Shown here: piece by piece, positions 26,466 through 36,137 of the stretch | Position numbering within the stretch: the first letter of the stretch is position 1 | How the letters are laid out: every line of letters starts with the position of its first letter | NCBI RefSeq assembly: GCF_003143975.1 | Contig: NZ_QFVR01000005.1 | Span: forward strand, 1 to 64,000 | Length of the DNA stretch: 64,000 nucleotides | Reading direction: 5' to 3' | Origin: Kurthia sibirica | GTDB taxonomy: Bacteria; Bacillota; Bacilli; Bacillales_A; Planococcaceae | The notes under the pieces: model-generated | What the model was told of the DNA's origin: nothing | The model's database searches: none | Seen by the model: only the letters and a program-made list of their open reading frames with translations | Made by a program: the position numbers and the translations under genes

Positions 26466-27650
26466 ATGACAGCATATATTATTAACGGTAGCCGTACAGC
26501 ATTTGGTGCTTTCGGCGGCGCATTAAAAAATACAACAGATATCGATTTAGGAACGATAGTGGTGAAAGAAGCTTTAAAGCGGTCAAATATATCAGCAAAC
26601 GACATCGAAGAATTAATTTTTGGTAATATTATTCAAACAACAACATCTTCAGCATACTTAGCACGTCATATCGCTTTGAAAAGTGGTTTGCCACATGGCA
26701 GTACAGCGCTCACTGTCAACCGTTTATGTGGTTCTGGTTTACAATCAATCGTGTCAGCATTTCAACAAATTAAGCTTGGAGAAGCGTCAGTTTTAATTGC
26801 TGGGGGCACAGAAAATATGAGTCAAGCGCCACAATCATTAGTTGGTACTCGTTTTGGCTCACCAAATAAAGCACCACAAGTAATTGATATGCTCTGGGGT
26901 ACACTTTATGATGAAGTAGCTGAGTGCGGCATGGGCATGACAGCAGAAAAACTAGCACTTCACTATAATATTAGTCGACAAGAACAAGATGAATTTACAC
27001 TAACATCGCATCAACGTGCTACAAAAGCATATCAGAGTGGTCGCTTTGCTGAAGAAATTACAGCAGTGTGTGTTAGGACACGTCGAGGCGTTATTGAAGT
27101 GAAGGAAGATGAACATATTAGAGAAGACATTTCTTTAGAGGCGTTGTCAAAATTAAAACCAGCTTTTAAAACGGATGGGACGGTAACGGCAGGAAATGCG
27201 AGCGGAATTAATGATGGAGCAGCAGCTGTGGTCATTGTATCTGAAAAATATATGATTGAACATAAATTAAAACCGATTGCTAAAATAATTGATTCGGCTG
27301 TTGCTGGTGTAGACCCGACAATAATGGGTATTGGACCAGCTCCTGCGATTCGCAAACTTTTAGCAAAAACGTCGTTAACTTTGAATGATATTAATCTTTT
27401 TGAATTGAATGAGGCCTTTGCAGCACAATCATTAGCTGTTATGAAAGAATTGGAACTGCCAATAGAAAAAGTGAATGTCAATGGTGGTGCTGTCGCATTA
27501 GGTCATCCTATTGGTGCCAGTGGTACACGTATTACGTATTCATTAGCATTAGAATTGCAAAGACGTAATTTGCAATATGGTATAGCCAGTTTATGCATCG
27601 GAGGTGGTCAAGGTATCGCCATACTTTTAGAAAATCCCGATTTTAACTAA
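26466..27650 (+). CDS. Acetyl-CoA acetyltransferase (thiolase)
   Basis: 394 residues, full length. Nucleophilic Cys88 lies in NRLCGSGLQSI, the HPIGASG His block is near residue 345, and the second catalytic Cys is in SLCIGGGQG near 378. It splits acetoacetyl-CoA into two acetyl-CoA, the last step of the pathway in this operon. GGGGAGG ribosome site; terminator follows. Confidence 0.93.
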   Translation: MTAYIINGSRTAFGAFGGALKNTTDIDLGTIVVKEALKRSNISANDIEELIFGNIIQTTTSSAYLARHIALKSGLPHGSTALTVNRLCGSGLQSIVSAFQQIKLGEASVLIAGGTENMSQAPQSLVGTRFGSPNKAPQVIDMLWGTLYDEVAECGMGMTAEKLALHYNISRQEQDEFTLTSHQRATKAYQSGRFAEEITAVCVRTRRGVIEVKEDEHIREDISLEALSKLKPAFKTDGTVTAGNASGINDGAAAVVIVSEKYMIEHKLKPIAKIIDSAVAGVDPTIMGIGPAPAIRKLLAKTSLTLNDINLFELNEAFAAQSLAVMKELELPIEKVNVNGGAVALGHPIGASGTRITYSLALELQRRNLQYGIASLCIGGGQGIAILLENPDFN

Positions 27651-27656
27651 ATAAAC

Positions 27657-27695
27657 AAAAAGAGAAATTACCAAAGTAATTTCTCTTTTTGTTTG
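27657..27695 (+). terminator. Terminator of ketone-body operon
   Basis: AAAAAGAGAAATTAC and GTAATTTCTCTTTTT, perfect 15-bp arms with a 4-nt loop. Confidence 0.9.
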
Positions 27696-28102
27696 TTTTT
27701 TGAAGTGTCAGTTGTATGCTTTTACGATTGTTCTAGGAAATTTTACTAGCAACCGTTCATAGTATATGTTCAAAATCTTTGCTAATTTTATCGCCACTTG
27801 TACAAATTTAATATCTAAAGAACACTAGATAAAAATGCTTTACTACTCAGTAATTACACCCTCTTTATTTTTTGATCAGCAATCACTTTAAAGTAATGAT
27901 AGGGTATAATTAGTAAAAAAATAAGGTTTTTAAAATGACAAAGTATTTTTTCATTTGCTTAGACTTTATTTTTTTATCTGTAAACAATTGATTGGTATTT
28001 CAGTGTAAAATACAAAAAATAGAAGCTTATTTTGTTTGTTTAAACTTTGCAATGGAACCTTATTTTCCATATTGTTTCATGTTAGTATGAGAAAGGAATA
28101 GT
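27696..28102. other. Gap with a solitary IS6 end
   Basis: About 400 AT-rich bases without a gene. AAACTTTGCAATGGAACC at 28042-28059 is an IS6-type right end with one change; no left end or transposase remnant was found nearby. Confidence 0.5.
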
Positions 28103-28828
28103 ATGCAAATAAGATATTTTAGGGGAGTGAATACTATAAAGAACGGCTTTACATTATATGACCAGACACATTTTACATGGTTACTAATTATAACGGGACT
28201 AATCATTTTAGGTACATTACTTTATAAGAGGCTTCAACCGCATTTACAAACAGTTATGGAGCGGTGCATCGCTTGGTTTTTAATCCTTTTTGAGTGTTAT
28301 AAAAACTATTATTTATGGCAACATGGGGACTTTACTGTGGAGTATCTTCCTTTTCACCTCTGTAGTTTAGCTATGTTTGCCATTCTGTGGAATAGTTATT
28401 TTCATGACAAAACTACAAATGAGTTTCTTTATTCACTTTGTTTGCCCGCGGGCATTGCAGCGTTATTATTTGCTAACTGGACAGATCGACCGGTATGGAG
28501 TTTTATGTCATTTTTCAGCTTTATCTTTCATACTTTTTTAATCATGTATCCGGTTATGCGTCTGGCAGCAAAAAAATATCGCCCTGCTGTGACACAGCTA
28601 TGGCGAGTTGTGTTATTACTGATACTAATTGTACCGCCTATTTATCTATTTAATAAAATGTATCATACAAATTTTTTGTTCATCAATACACCGTCACCGG
28701 GATCGCCATTAGTTCCTTTGGAAGCTCTTTTCGGTAATCCAGGTTATATAATTGCTTTGATTGGAATTGTCTGTGTTATTTGGATTATTTTGTATCTCCC
28801 GTTCATGCGAAAACCAACGGCTCCATGA
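28103..28828 (+). CDS. ywaF: YwaF/TIGR02206 family membrane protein
   Basis: 241 residues with six or seven membrane helices. The conserved block ECYKNYYLWQHGDFTVEYLPFHLCS and the HTFLIMYPVMRL segment match the TIGR02206 (YwaF) family. Function is not established. ATG 28103 has AAAGGA in front. The next gene lies 43 bp downstream and may be co-transcribed. Confidence 0.8.
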   Translation: MQIRYFRGVNTIKNGFTLYDQTHFTWLLIITGLIILGTLLYKRLQPHLQTVMERCIAWFLILFECYKNYYLWQHGDFTVEYLPFHLCSLAMFAILWNSYFHDKTTNEFLYSLCLPAGIAALLFANWTDRPVWSFMSFFSFIFHTFLIMYPVMRLAAKKYRPAVTQLWRVVLLLILIVPPIYLFNKMYHTNFLFINTPSPGSPLVPLEALFGNPGYIIALIGIVCVIWIILYLPFMRKPTAP

Positions 28829-28871
28829 ATAATACTTCATACTAAACTAGAGATAAAGGTTGGTGATTACA

Positions 28872-29465
28872 ATGACAAAAGACAAAGAGATGATACTAGG
28901 AGAAGGACTTATGCTACCGGCAAATATACTCGTTAAAGCAGGTGATGAGCAAGTATGGATGACTTATTCAGAAATGGGTTATGCATTTTTCATCTCTTAC
29001 GATGAGCCGAGCCTAGAAGAAATAACAACAATCAAAAATGGTGAGCTACAACTGTCTATGGTCGTGCTACGGGATATTTTGCATATCACATTGACTTTTC
29101 AAGATGGTCTGACTAATTTACCACCAATGGATATCGCTTACTATGCCAATTTAAATGATAGATATTCGATTGATTTTGATAGTAGCGAGTCCTTAGAGCA
29201 ACTACAAAAAGACGATGGAAGTGGTTCTCTGGCGCAGATTATACTTATTGATAATCGCAGTAATATTGTCGCAGCCCATCGCATTATTAAATTAGGTAAT
29301 GACTTTTCGTTACATGTATTACGCGCTATTTTACAAATGAACTATAAAACACTATCCACAGCCGATTTTACTGAAAGAGTATATGCAAACCAGCAACAAT
29401 ATAGTGTAGAACAACTTATACAACAAGCGACGGTTATTGATCGTGTCGCAGCACCTACTCAATAA
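28872..29465 (+). CDS. Hypothetical cytosolic protein
   Basis: 197 residues from ATG 28872, with AAAGGTTGG at proper distance; the longer frame begins inside that site. Acidic, with no signal or membrane segment. The first half has alternating beta-strand character (QVWMTYSEMGYAFFISYDEP, LQLSMVVLRDILHITLTF); the C-terminus is helical. It resembles uncharacterised Bacillales proteins but no named family was recognised. It shares a bidirectional terminator with the SNF2 gene. Confidence 0.6.
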   Translation: MTKDKEMILGEGLMLPANILVKAGDEQVWMTYSEMGYAFFISYDEPSLEEITTIKNGELQLSMVVLRDILHITLTFQDGLTNLPPMDIAYYANLNDRYSIDFDSSESLEQLQKDDGSGSLAQIILIDNRSNIVAAHRIIKLGNDFSLHVLRAILQMNYKTLSTADFTERVYANQQQYSVEQLIQQATVIDRVAAPTQ

Positions 29466-29467
29466 CC

Positions 29468-29516
29468 AAAAACAGCAACCTCATGTCGATAAAAAGACAT
29501 GAGGTTGCTGTTTTTT
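29468..29516. terminator. Bidirectional terminator
   Basis: AAAAACAGCAACCTCATGTC and its complement with an 8-nt loop; T runs on both strands, between convergent genes. Confidence 0.9.
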
Positions 29517-29551
29517 GCGTTCTATTTGAATGCGTGGCACTAGTGGACTTA

Positions 29552-32500
29552 TTAATTAAAATCTAGTATGGCTCGTATATCATCATCCGTTAAAAAAGCT
29601 GCAGTGGATGGCCCCGCTTCAATAATATCATGAATTAAATCTTTTTTTTCCTGTTGTAGGTCATTGATTTTTTCTTCCACAGTGCCTTGCGTAATTAACT
29701 TAATAACATGCACTTCTTTATTTTGTCCGATGCGGTGCGCACGATCAGCAGCTTGTTCTTCCACAGCGGGATTCCACCATAAATCATAGAGAATCACAGT
29801 ATCAGCTCCTGTTAGGTTAAGACCAGAACCACCTGCTTTTAATGAGATTAAGAAAATATCGCATTGACCTTCATTGAAGTGATTGCATAGTTGTACGCGC
29901 TCCATTGGAGGAGTTCGCCCATCTAGATAAAAGTAAGGGTCACCATTATTCGTAAGGTAACGACCAATAATGTCTAACATTTTGGTGAATTGTGAAAATA
30001 TTAAAACGCGTCGACCGGATCGCTTCGCTTCCTGTAATAACTGCACTAACTGTTCAAATTTACTTGAGGTTCCTTGATAACCTTCGATAAACAATGCAGG
30101 ATGACAACAAATTTGACGTAATCTCGTAATACCTGCCAATATTTTAATACGATTTTTACGTAAAGTATCCTGATCAAGATGTTTAAAATCATCATGTTTA
30201 AGCTTGGCTAAAAAGGCCGTATACAACTGTTTTTGCGCACTATTAAGTACAGATACTTGCAAAGTTTCTTTTTTAGCCGGCAACTCCAATAATACATCTT
30301 CTTTTAATCGTCTAAGCATGAATGGACGGACTCTTCTAGCAATATCTTTTCGGCTTAATTGGCTATAAGCTTCTAAGCCGTGAAATAGATGGGGAAAGAC
30401 AACGTAAAAGATGGCCCATAACTCTTCTTGACGATTCTCTACTGGTGTACCTGTCAAAGCAAAGCGATGATCTGCCTGTAATGTCTTCACAGATTTTGCT
30501 GTTAAGGTCGATGGGTTTTTAAAAGCCTGTGCTTCGTCAAAAAAGATGGTGTGATAGTGATGCGCTTCATAGAGTGTATAATCCTGTCGCATTAGTGGAT
30601 AGGATGTGATGATGACATCAATATATACTGTATTGTCAATTAACTCCTTGCGTTGACTACGTGTGCCATCTACGACAATAGCTTGAATAGCTGGAGCAAA
30701 CTTCATTATTTCCTGTAGCCAGTTATAGGTCAATGAAGAGGGACAAACAATGAGGATTTGTTGCTTATTTTCACGCAAAACCGTTATTTCAGACAAAATA
30801 TAGGCGATACTTTGTAGTGTTTTTCCTAATCCCATCGTATCGGCTAAAATACCGCCAAAACCAAAGCTTGCTAATTGTTTCATCCATTTATAGCCCGTCT
30901 TTTGATAATCTCTTAAAATAGGCGCTAATGTTGATGGAATAGCAATCGCAGCAGCAGTCGGGTCTGCCATTTGTAATAGTAATTGGCGGAATGATTGATC
31001 CGCTTGAAAAACAGTTGGATTGTCATCGGATGAAAGATATTTCAAGCCATCCAAAAGTGGCAGATCCAATGTATGTTCAAAATGGTCATCTTGCAGCGGT
31101 TCCGCAAGTAAAAATTCCCTTATTTCATCTATTTCTCTACTTTCTAAAGAGAGTAAAGAATCATCTTTTAAGCGATAATATTTTTGTTTGAATTCAATTG
31201 CTTGCAATACCTCTTTTATTTCTTTATTTGTCAGACCGTCCATTTCAAATTTGAATTCCAACCAATTCCTTCGTTGCTTTTTTACTTTGACGATTATTTT
31301 TGGAAAGGTCGATTTTTTAGCTAAGCGACTTCGAACGGCAGAAGTGGCGAAAACATGACTTAGCTTATGAATTTCAGGTAGAATATGGTAGAGAAAATGA
31401 TATTCTGCTTCTTCATTTTGCATGAAATAACCAGCTTCAGTTTTCGAAAAACCACTAGCAGCCATGATATCTAAAATGGCCATTTCTTTATCATAATCAC
31501 GGATAATAGACATGGTAGGCAATACTTCATCGGATAGAGGTTGAATTGTAAAATGCTCATAACGAAACTCAATGCTCGCCAATAGCTTATTATGAATGCG
31601 GTCTAAATACAATTCGGCAACTAAAGGTACTTCCTGTTGTTCTTTTATAAAGCGTTCAGATTGAATAAGCGTTCCGATATTACGCAAACTAGGAAGTAAC
31701 TTTTGCAATGCCCAGTCAATTTGGTTGGCAGGAATCTCTATTTCTTGTTCAGTGGAAGCGGCGATTAGTTGCTCTACTTCACTTAGTTGCATACTATCTT
31801 CAGGCGTAAGTTGATACAATGTATCTGCGTTAAATACGATGGCATATGCAGGGAAATGTCGCATATTTTCAAAACCTTTTATTTGCAATGAAAAATGCTC
31901 ATGTCGTCGATCTAGTAAGAACTCAAAGGGTGGTTTCTTTGCAACGATATGAAACGGTTGAATTAATGTGTTATTTATCGACATAGTCACATGAACAGCT
32001 TTTTTTAATAAAGTCACGATATGTACCCAAAAAGAGGGCGGAATTATTAATAATGCATCTTCTTCAACCTCTTTTGAAGCGGCAAATAACTGCTCATCTC
32101 GCACGATTTGCAGTAACTGTTTTAATAATTGATCATCTGAAGCGATAAAACAGTAATCTACGATAGAAAATGTCCGGCCATCTTGTAATATATAGGGTAT
32201 ACCTGCATGGATGGCAGCTAAAAACATGCGGATATTTGTAATATGAATAGAGTTTATATATAATTCCATGCCAAATAGTAAAGTACCATTGGGCGCAAAT
32301 AGGGCAGTTAGTATAAACTGTACGCTAGCACGTGGACGTTTTTCAAAATGTAGTTGTTGATGACTTGGAAGCGTATGTTTCATTTGCAATAAAGTATCTA
32401 GATTTGCGGGGACACCCTGTTTAATTGCGGCAATATGAACAGCTGTCATATCTTCAGAAAACTGTTTCATGGCGATTAATACCGCAGCAATATGTTGACA

Positions 32501-32728
32501 ACTTTTATCAAAACCAATGAGGGTCGGACAGCTACAGCTTGATTGAATTGTCTGGAAATTATCAATGCGAATAACGACGTGGAAATCTTCAGAACCCTGT
32601 ACGGTTGCTTCTGTAAAAGTAGGTGAGTAATTGGTTATCAAGACCTTTTGTGCATTAAAAAAAGCCTCGCCACGCTTGTAGGACACAGTACCACATAATT
32701 CTTTAATATTTTTAGTATGTATAACCAA
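29552..32728 (-). CDS. SWIM zinc-finger SNF2-type helicase
   Basis: 1058 residues from TTG 32728, which has AAAGGAG nine bases in front; the frame to 32758 lacks a site. An N-terminal SWIM zinc finger (CSCPTLIGFDKSCQHIAAVL, about 60-85) is followed by a bacterial SNF2-associated domain and the Swi2/Snf2 ATPase: Walker A LADTMGLGKTLQ, Walker B-like FFDEAQAFKN, LTGTPVENRQEELWA, and the C-terminal helicase motifs (SLKAGGSGLNL, AHRIGQ). It is a double-strand DNA translocase that remodels protein-DNA complexes. Transcribed alone. Confidence 0.92.
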   Translation of the reverse strand: MVIHTKNIKELCGTVSYKRGEAFFNAQKVLITNYSPTFTEATVQGSEDFHVVIRIDNFQTIQSSCSCPTLIGFDKSCQHIAAVLIAMKQFSEDMTAVHIAAIKQGVPANLDTLLQMKHTLPSHQQLHFEKRPRASVQFILTALFAPNGTLLFGMELYINSIHITNIRMFLAAIHAGIPYILQDGRTFSIVDYCFIASDDQLLKQLLQIVRDEQLFAASKEVEEDALLIIPPSFWVHIVTLLKKAVHVTMSINNTLIQPFHIVAKKPPFEFLLDRRHEHFSLQIKGFENMRHFPAYAIVFNADTLYQLTPEDSMQLSEVEQLIAASTEQEIEIPANQIDWALQKLLPSLRNIGTLIQSERFIKEQQEVPLVAELYLDRIHNKLLASIEFRYEHFTIQPLSDEVLPTMSIIRDYDKEMAILDIMAASGFSKTEAGYFMQNEEAEYHFLYHILPEIHKLSHVFATSAVRSRLAKKSTFPKIIVKVKKQRRNWLEFKFEMDGLTNKEIKEVLQAIEFKQKYYRLKDDSLLSLESREIDEIREFLLAEPLQDDHFEHTLDLPLLDGLKYLSSDDNPTVFQADQSFRQLLLQMADPTAAAIAIPSTLAPILRDYQKTGYKWMKQLASFGFGGILADTMGLGKTLQSIAYILSEITVLRENKQQILIVCPSSLTYNWLQEIMKFAPAIQAIVVDGTRSQRKELIDNTVYIDVIITSYPLMRQDYTLYEAHHYHTIFFDEAQAFKNPSTLTAKSVKTLQADHRFALTGTPVENRQEELWAIFYVVFPHLFHGLEAYSQLSRKDIARRVRPFMLRRLKEDVLLELPAKKETLQVSVLNSAQKQLYTAFLAKLKHDDFKHLDQDTLRKNRIKILAGITRLRQICCHPALFIEGYQGTSSKFEQLVQLLQEAKRSGRRVLIFSQFTKMLDIIGRYLTNNGDPYFYLDGRTPPMERVQLCNHFNEGQCDIFLISLKAGGSGLNLTGADTVILYDLWWNPAVEEQAADRAHRIGQNKEVHVIKLITQGTVEEKINDLQQEKKDLIHDIIEAGPSTAAFLTDDDIRAILDFN

Positions 32729-32959
32729 GCTAATCGACTCCTTTAGTCTGTCAATCATACCATATCTACCAACTCGACTACTTTTAATTACAATAATATT
32801 ATTATGTAAACCTAATGATGTAGTAATATTTACGTATGTAAGAGAAATAGATTCATTCCAAACACTGAATTATTTGAAAATTCAGTTGACATATGAAATA
32901 ATCTGTTATATATTATAACAAAATATAAAATCTGTTATACAACAAAGGAGAGGTTATAG

Positions 32960-33118
32960 ATGGAAAATTACAAAGAAGGTTACGAGATTTATCGTCAGGC
33001 TTGTGAAAATTACGGGTTGGAATCGATGACGTATTACTTATATCTGAAGTATTTAACTGAGGAGCAATTACATGCTTATGATGCACATAGTAAAAAGAAC
33101 TATTTGGACGCTCGATAA
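32960..33118 (+). CDS. Small hypothetical protein (52 aa)
   Basis: ATG 32960 follows AAAGGAGAGG. The product is rich in Tyr and Glu (ENYKEGYEIYRQACENYG, YLYLKYLTEEQLHAYDAHSK) and probably helical. It is flanked by an AT-rich promoter region with TTGACA at 32886-32891 and TATATT at 32910-32915 and by its own terminator, so it is very likely expressed. No family was recognised. Confidence 0.55.
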   Translation: MENYKEGYEIYRQACENYGLESMTYYLYLKYLTEEQLHAYDAHSKKNYLDAR

Positions 33119-33127
33119 GTACTGTTG

Positions 33128-33165
33128 AAAGTATAAGCGACAAACTTGTCTTCTTATACTTTTTA
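33128..33165 (+). terminator. Terminator of the 52-aa gene
   Basis: AAAGTATAAG and CTTATACTTTTT with an inner CAA/TTG pairing and T run. Confidence 0.8.
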
Positions 33166-33249
33166 TTTTGTCGTTTTTTATTATTTCTGAATTTTGTATT
33201 TACATTCGTTAGTTCGTATGAAATACTTCATATATACAACTTCATAGTT

Positions 33250-33420
33250 GATAAAGTGAAAGTGCTAGTGGAGACACTAGATAATAGGGAAATCGGTGAA
33301 AATCCGATGCAGCCCCGCTACTGTAAGATGGGATGAAATGACGTTCAACACTGTATAAGATATACGGGAAGTTGTCAGAGTAAGATGATCATCAAGCCAG
33401 GAGACCTGCTTTCGCTTACC
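33250..33420 (+). ncRNA. Cobalamin riboswitch
   Basis: Canonical aptamer blocks are present in order: AATAGGGAAATCGGTG, AATCCGATGCAGCCCCGCTA, CTGTAAGATGGG, and the B12 box AGCCAGGAGACCTGC at 33395-33409. GTGAAAG near 33255 can pair with CTTTCGC near 33409 to close P1. Adenosylcobalamin binding is expected to lower expression of the downstream secreted protein, lipoprotein and ECF genes. Confidence 0.95.
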
Positions 33421-33432
33421 GTACCAATCTTC

Positions 33433-33510
33433 GAGGGGAGGATTAGGGGCATTTTTACTTGTATACATACATATTCCCTCACGTCGATTTTGATGTGAGG
33501 TTTTTATTTT
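33433..33510 (+). terminator. Riboswitch expression platform
   Basis: The terminator CCTCACGTC/GATGTGAGG (33477-33500) is followed by TTTTTATTTT. GAGGG at 33433-33437 is complementary to CCCTC at 33476-33480, so an alternative pairing could prevent the terminator. This fits transcriptional control of the 33562 operon. Confidence 0.75.
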
Positions 33511-33561
33511 TTGTATAATCATATACTGCGCCTAAGTCCTTAAAAAATAGTAGGGGGAAAA

Positions 33562-35106
33562 ATGATGTTTACAAAAAAATGGTTAGCACCCGCAACAATC
33601 GCAGCAACAATGACTTTATCAGCAATTCCAGCTTTATCATTGCAGGCAGAGGCAAAAAATCCAACGGTACAAAAGGTTGATTATAAAACACCTTTACAAG
33701 CTACGGAAACATATAATTACTTCATTACACAACAACCGAACTTATATAATGTTGATACGGTGATCGCATTCGCACGCTCAAACTATCCAGTAGCAAAAAA
33801 TTATTACGACAATTATTATAAACTAGTGGAAAAAGAGGCGATGGAGACAAAAGGGGCTTTCGCATCACTAACTGCTGGTGCGTTTGCTAAACAAATAATC
33901 GCTGTTAGTGCGATGGGGAAGGACCCTCGTAATGTTGCGGGTTACAACCTGATTGATACACTTGGTGATAAAATGTTAGTTGAAAAAAATAAGAACTCAA
34001 CAGGGGTATCCAACTATATTTATGCCATTATTGCATTAGAGTCAAAAAGTTATAATTACTCAGACAGTGACAAGTATGCAGCTGTCTCTCATAAATCGTT
34101 GGTTGATCATTTAGCTTCTACACAATTTGATAATGGTGGTTTTTCATGGGACTCTAAATCAGCAAATGGTGTTAGTGAAGATATGACCGCGATGGCTCTA
34201 ATCGCTCTTGCAAATTATACAGCAGATGCACAAATCAAAGCGTCTGTACGTGATGGATTTGATTATATCCAAACGAAGTTAACAAAGGATGCTGGTTATG
34301 CGCCATGGGGAGGCAATAGTGCCGATTCTCAGGCACAGGTTATTTTCGCTTTAACAGAAAATGGTTGGAATCCTAAAACAGCATCCGATTTTATTAAACC
34401 ACAGGGAAATTGGGCCATTTCAAATATTCTCTTGAACTTTGACAAAAATACAGGGGGATTCTTTGTAAAACCAGGTGATCATGAACCAAATAACTATACA
34501 ACATACAGTGGTTTTGCTGGTTTGGTAGCCTATGATCGTTATGCAACGGAAAGAGCCACTTTCTTTGACACATCTGATGCCACTACGACAAATTTAAAAT
34601 TTGATACAGTTGCACCAAAAACAGTAAAAATGGCCGCTGTTACAAATACGGCTAAAACAGTGACCGGTATTGCAGAGCCATACGCGCAAGCTACAATTTA
34701 CATTGCTTCTAAAAAAGTGGCTACATTAACGGCTAATGCGACAGGTAAATTCACTTATACATTACCTACTTCTTTAAACGCTAAAGAGTCAGTAAAGGTG
34801 TATATTACAGATCTTGCAGGTAATAAATCCAAAGCATTCAGTTATACAGTAATCGATAAATTAACGCCGGCAACACCAAAAGCGAGTACTGTAAAAGCTG
34901 GTGCAACTTCCGTTAAAGGCACAGCAACAAAGGGCTTAAAGGTATATGCGAAAATTGCGTCGAAAACATACTCAGCTACTGCTAGTAAAACGACGGGTAA
35001 GTTTACCATTAAAGTACCTAAACAAAAAGCATCTACCAAAATAACGTTGTATACGAAATTAGGAAACTATACGAGTAAGAAAGTAGTTGTCACTGTTAAA
35101 AAGTAG
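33562..35106 (+). CDS. Secreted alpha/alpha-barrel protein of cobalamin operon
   Basis: 514 residues. Residues 1-32 are a signal peptide (MTLSAIPALSLQAEA). Residues 40-335 are a helical-repeat domain of the prenyltransferase/squalene-cyclase toroid type (DNGGFSWDSKS, SEDMTAMALIALANY, APWGGNSADSQAQVIFALTENGW). Two or three Ig-like modules follow (TVTGIAEPYAQATIYIASK, SVKGTATKGLKVYAKIAS). No cell-wall signal is seen. The DMTAMALIAL and QAQVIFAL pattern recalls the helical barrel of intrinsic factor/transcobalamin. Placed directly behind a B12 riboswitch and before a DUF4430 lipoprotein, it is inferred to help capture cobalamin. This role is unproven. Confidence 0.75.
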   Translation: MMFTKKWLAPATIAATMTLSAIPALSLQAEAKNPTVQKVDYKTPLQATETYNYFITQQPNLYNVDTVIAFARSNYPVAKNYYDNYYKLVEKEAMETKGAFASLTAGAFAKQIIAVSAMGKDPRNVAGYNLIDTLGDKMLVEKNKNSTGVSNYIYAIIALESKSYNYSDSDKYAAVSHKSLVDHLASTQFDNGGFSWDSKSANGVSEDMTAMALIALANYTADAQIKASVRDGFDYIQTKLTKDAGYAPWGGNSADSQAQVIFALTENGWNPKTASDFIKPQGNWAISNILLNFDKNTGGFFVKPGDHEPNNYTTYSGFAGLVAYDRYATERATFFDTSDATTTNLKFDTVAPKTVKMAAVTNTAKTVTGIAEPYAQATIYIASKKVATLTANATGKFTYTLPTSLNAKESVKVYITDLAGNKSKAFSYTVIDKLTPATPKASTVKAGATSVKGTATKGLKVYAKIASKTYSATASKTTGKFTIKVPKQKASTKITLYTKLGNYTSKKVVVTVKK

Positions 35107-35130
35107 TTTTTAACGAGTCTTGGGGAACGT

Positions 35131-35166
35131 AATAGGGTGTTAGAGCTAATACTCTAACGCCCTATT
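35131..35166 (+). promoter_or_regulatory. Intercistronic hairpin
   Basis: AATAGGGTGTTAGAG and CTCTAACGCCCTATT (one G-U pair) with a 6-nt loop. There is no T run, so it probably tunes mRNA stability or the ratio of the secreted protein to the downstream genes. Confidence 0.6.
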
Positions 35167-35188
35167 GCTATATAAAGGGGGTCTTGCT

Positions 35189-36133
35189 ATGAAATACACT
35201 AAATCTGTCTTGCTTGCACTATGTGCAACATTCTTATTAGCAGGTTGTACTATTCAAACTGTGCAACAATTTGAGAATGAGAAAAAGGAACAACAGGGAA
35301 AAGTTATTGCTGTTGATGAGCCAAAATCTGTTGAAAATCAACAGAAAGAAAAATCAACGAATGAAGAAAAACCAAAAGTTAGTGATGCCACTATATCTGC
35401 GAAAAATCCGGCATTAGATGATGCGCAGAAAAAATCAAATCAAAGCGTTGCAACGATTCCAGCACTTATAACTGTTGATGAACCTACAACTGTCAAACAA
35501 AAGCCCATACAATCAAAACCAGAAAGTGAGAAGAAAAATACAACTCAACCGAAGGAGAAGGTAGAGAAAAAACAGGTAACTTCTCCAACAAAATCGCCAA
35601 CATCTCAGACAAAACCACTAGAAAAACCGGCGATCAAACCACAAAAACCTACCGGTAATACGACGGTACCTAAGCCGCCATTAGAAAAGCCGAGTAAACC
35701 AAGTGAACCGCCGGTTGAAAAACCACAGAAAAAAATGTATGCCACGATTGCGATTGGCATGAAAGTATTACTTGAAAAAGATAATTATGCTCTGCTGCCA
35801 CCAGCTTTACAAAATGAAAAATACGTACCATCAAATGGTCTTGTCATACCGAATTCACGTGTGGAGTTTGAAAAAGGTGATTCGGTGTTTGATGTGATTT
35901 TGCAAGCAACACAGCAAAATACTATTCATATTGATTATCGTCAAACGAGCTTTGGTATGTATATTTCTGGTATTAATCATGTCTATGAGAAGGACGCGGG
36001 TGGGATGAGCGGCTGGATGTATGCTGTGAACGGCGTGAAAGCACCGGTTGGTGTTGCAGCTTATAAATTGAAAGATGGCGACAGCATTTCACTACAGTAC
36101 AGTATCAATGCTGGTTCGGACCTTGGTTGGTGA
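35189..36133 (+). CDS. DUF4430 lipoprotein, probable cobalamin-capture subunit
   Basis: 314 residues from ATG 35189 after AAAGGGGG. The lipobox LLAGC has Cys20. A long Lys/Pro/Gln-rich linker (about 25-185) would span the cell wall. The C-terminal DUF4430 domain (about 215-314) contains the family core GGMSGWMYAVNG...YKLKDGDSISLQY. DUF4430 is the fold of the transcobalamin/intrinsic-factor C-terminal domain. Next to the barrel protein it would complete a split transcobalamin-like pair tethered to the membrane beside the ECF importer. Binding is inferred. Confidence 0.8.
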   Translation: MKYTKSVLLALCATFLLAGCTIQTVQQFENEKKEQQGKVIAVDEPKSVENQQKEKSTNEEKPKVSDATISAKNPALDDAQKKSNQSVATIPALITVDEPTTVKQKPIQSKPESEKKNTTQPKEKVEKKQVTSPTKSPTSQTKPLEKPAIKPQKPTGNTTVPKPPLEKPSKPSEPPVEKPQKKMYATIAIGMKVLLEKDNYALLPPALQNEKYVPSNGLVIPNSRVEFEKGDSVFDVILQATQQNTIHIDYRQTSFGMYISGINHVYEKDAGGMSGWMYAVNGVKAPVGVAAYKLKDGDSISLQYSINAGSDLGW

Positions 36134-36137
36134 TGAA

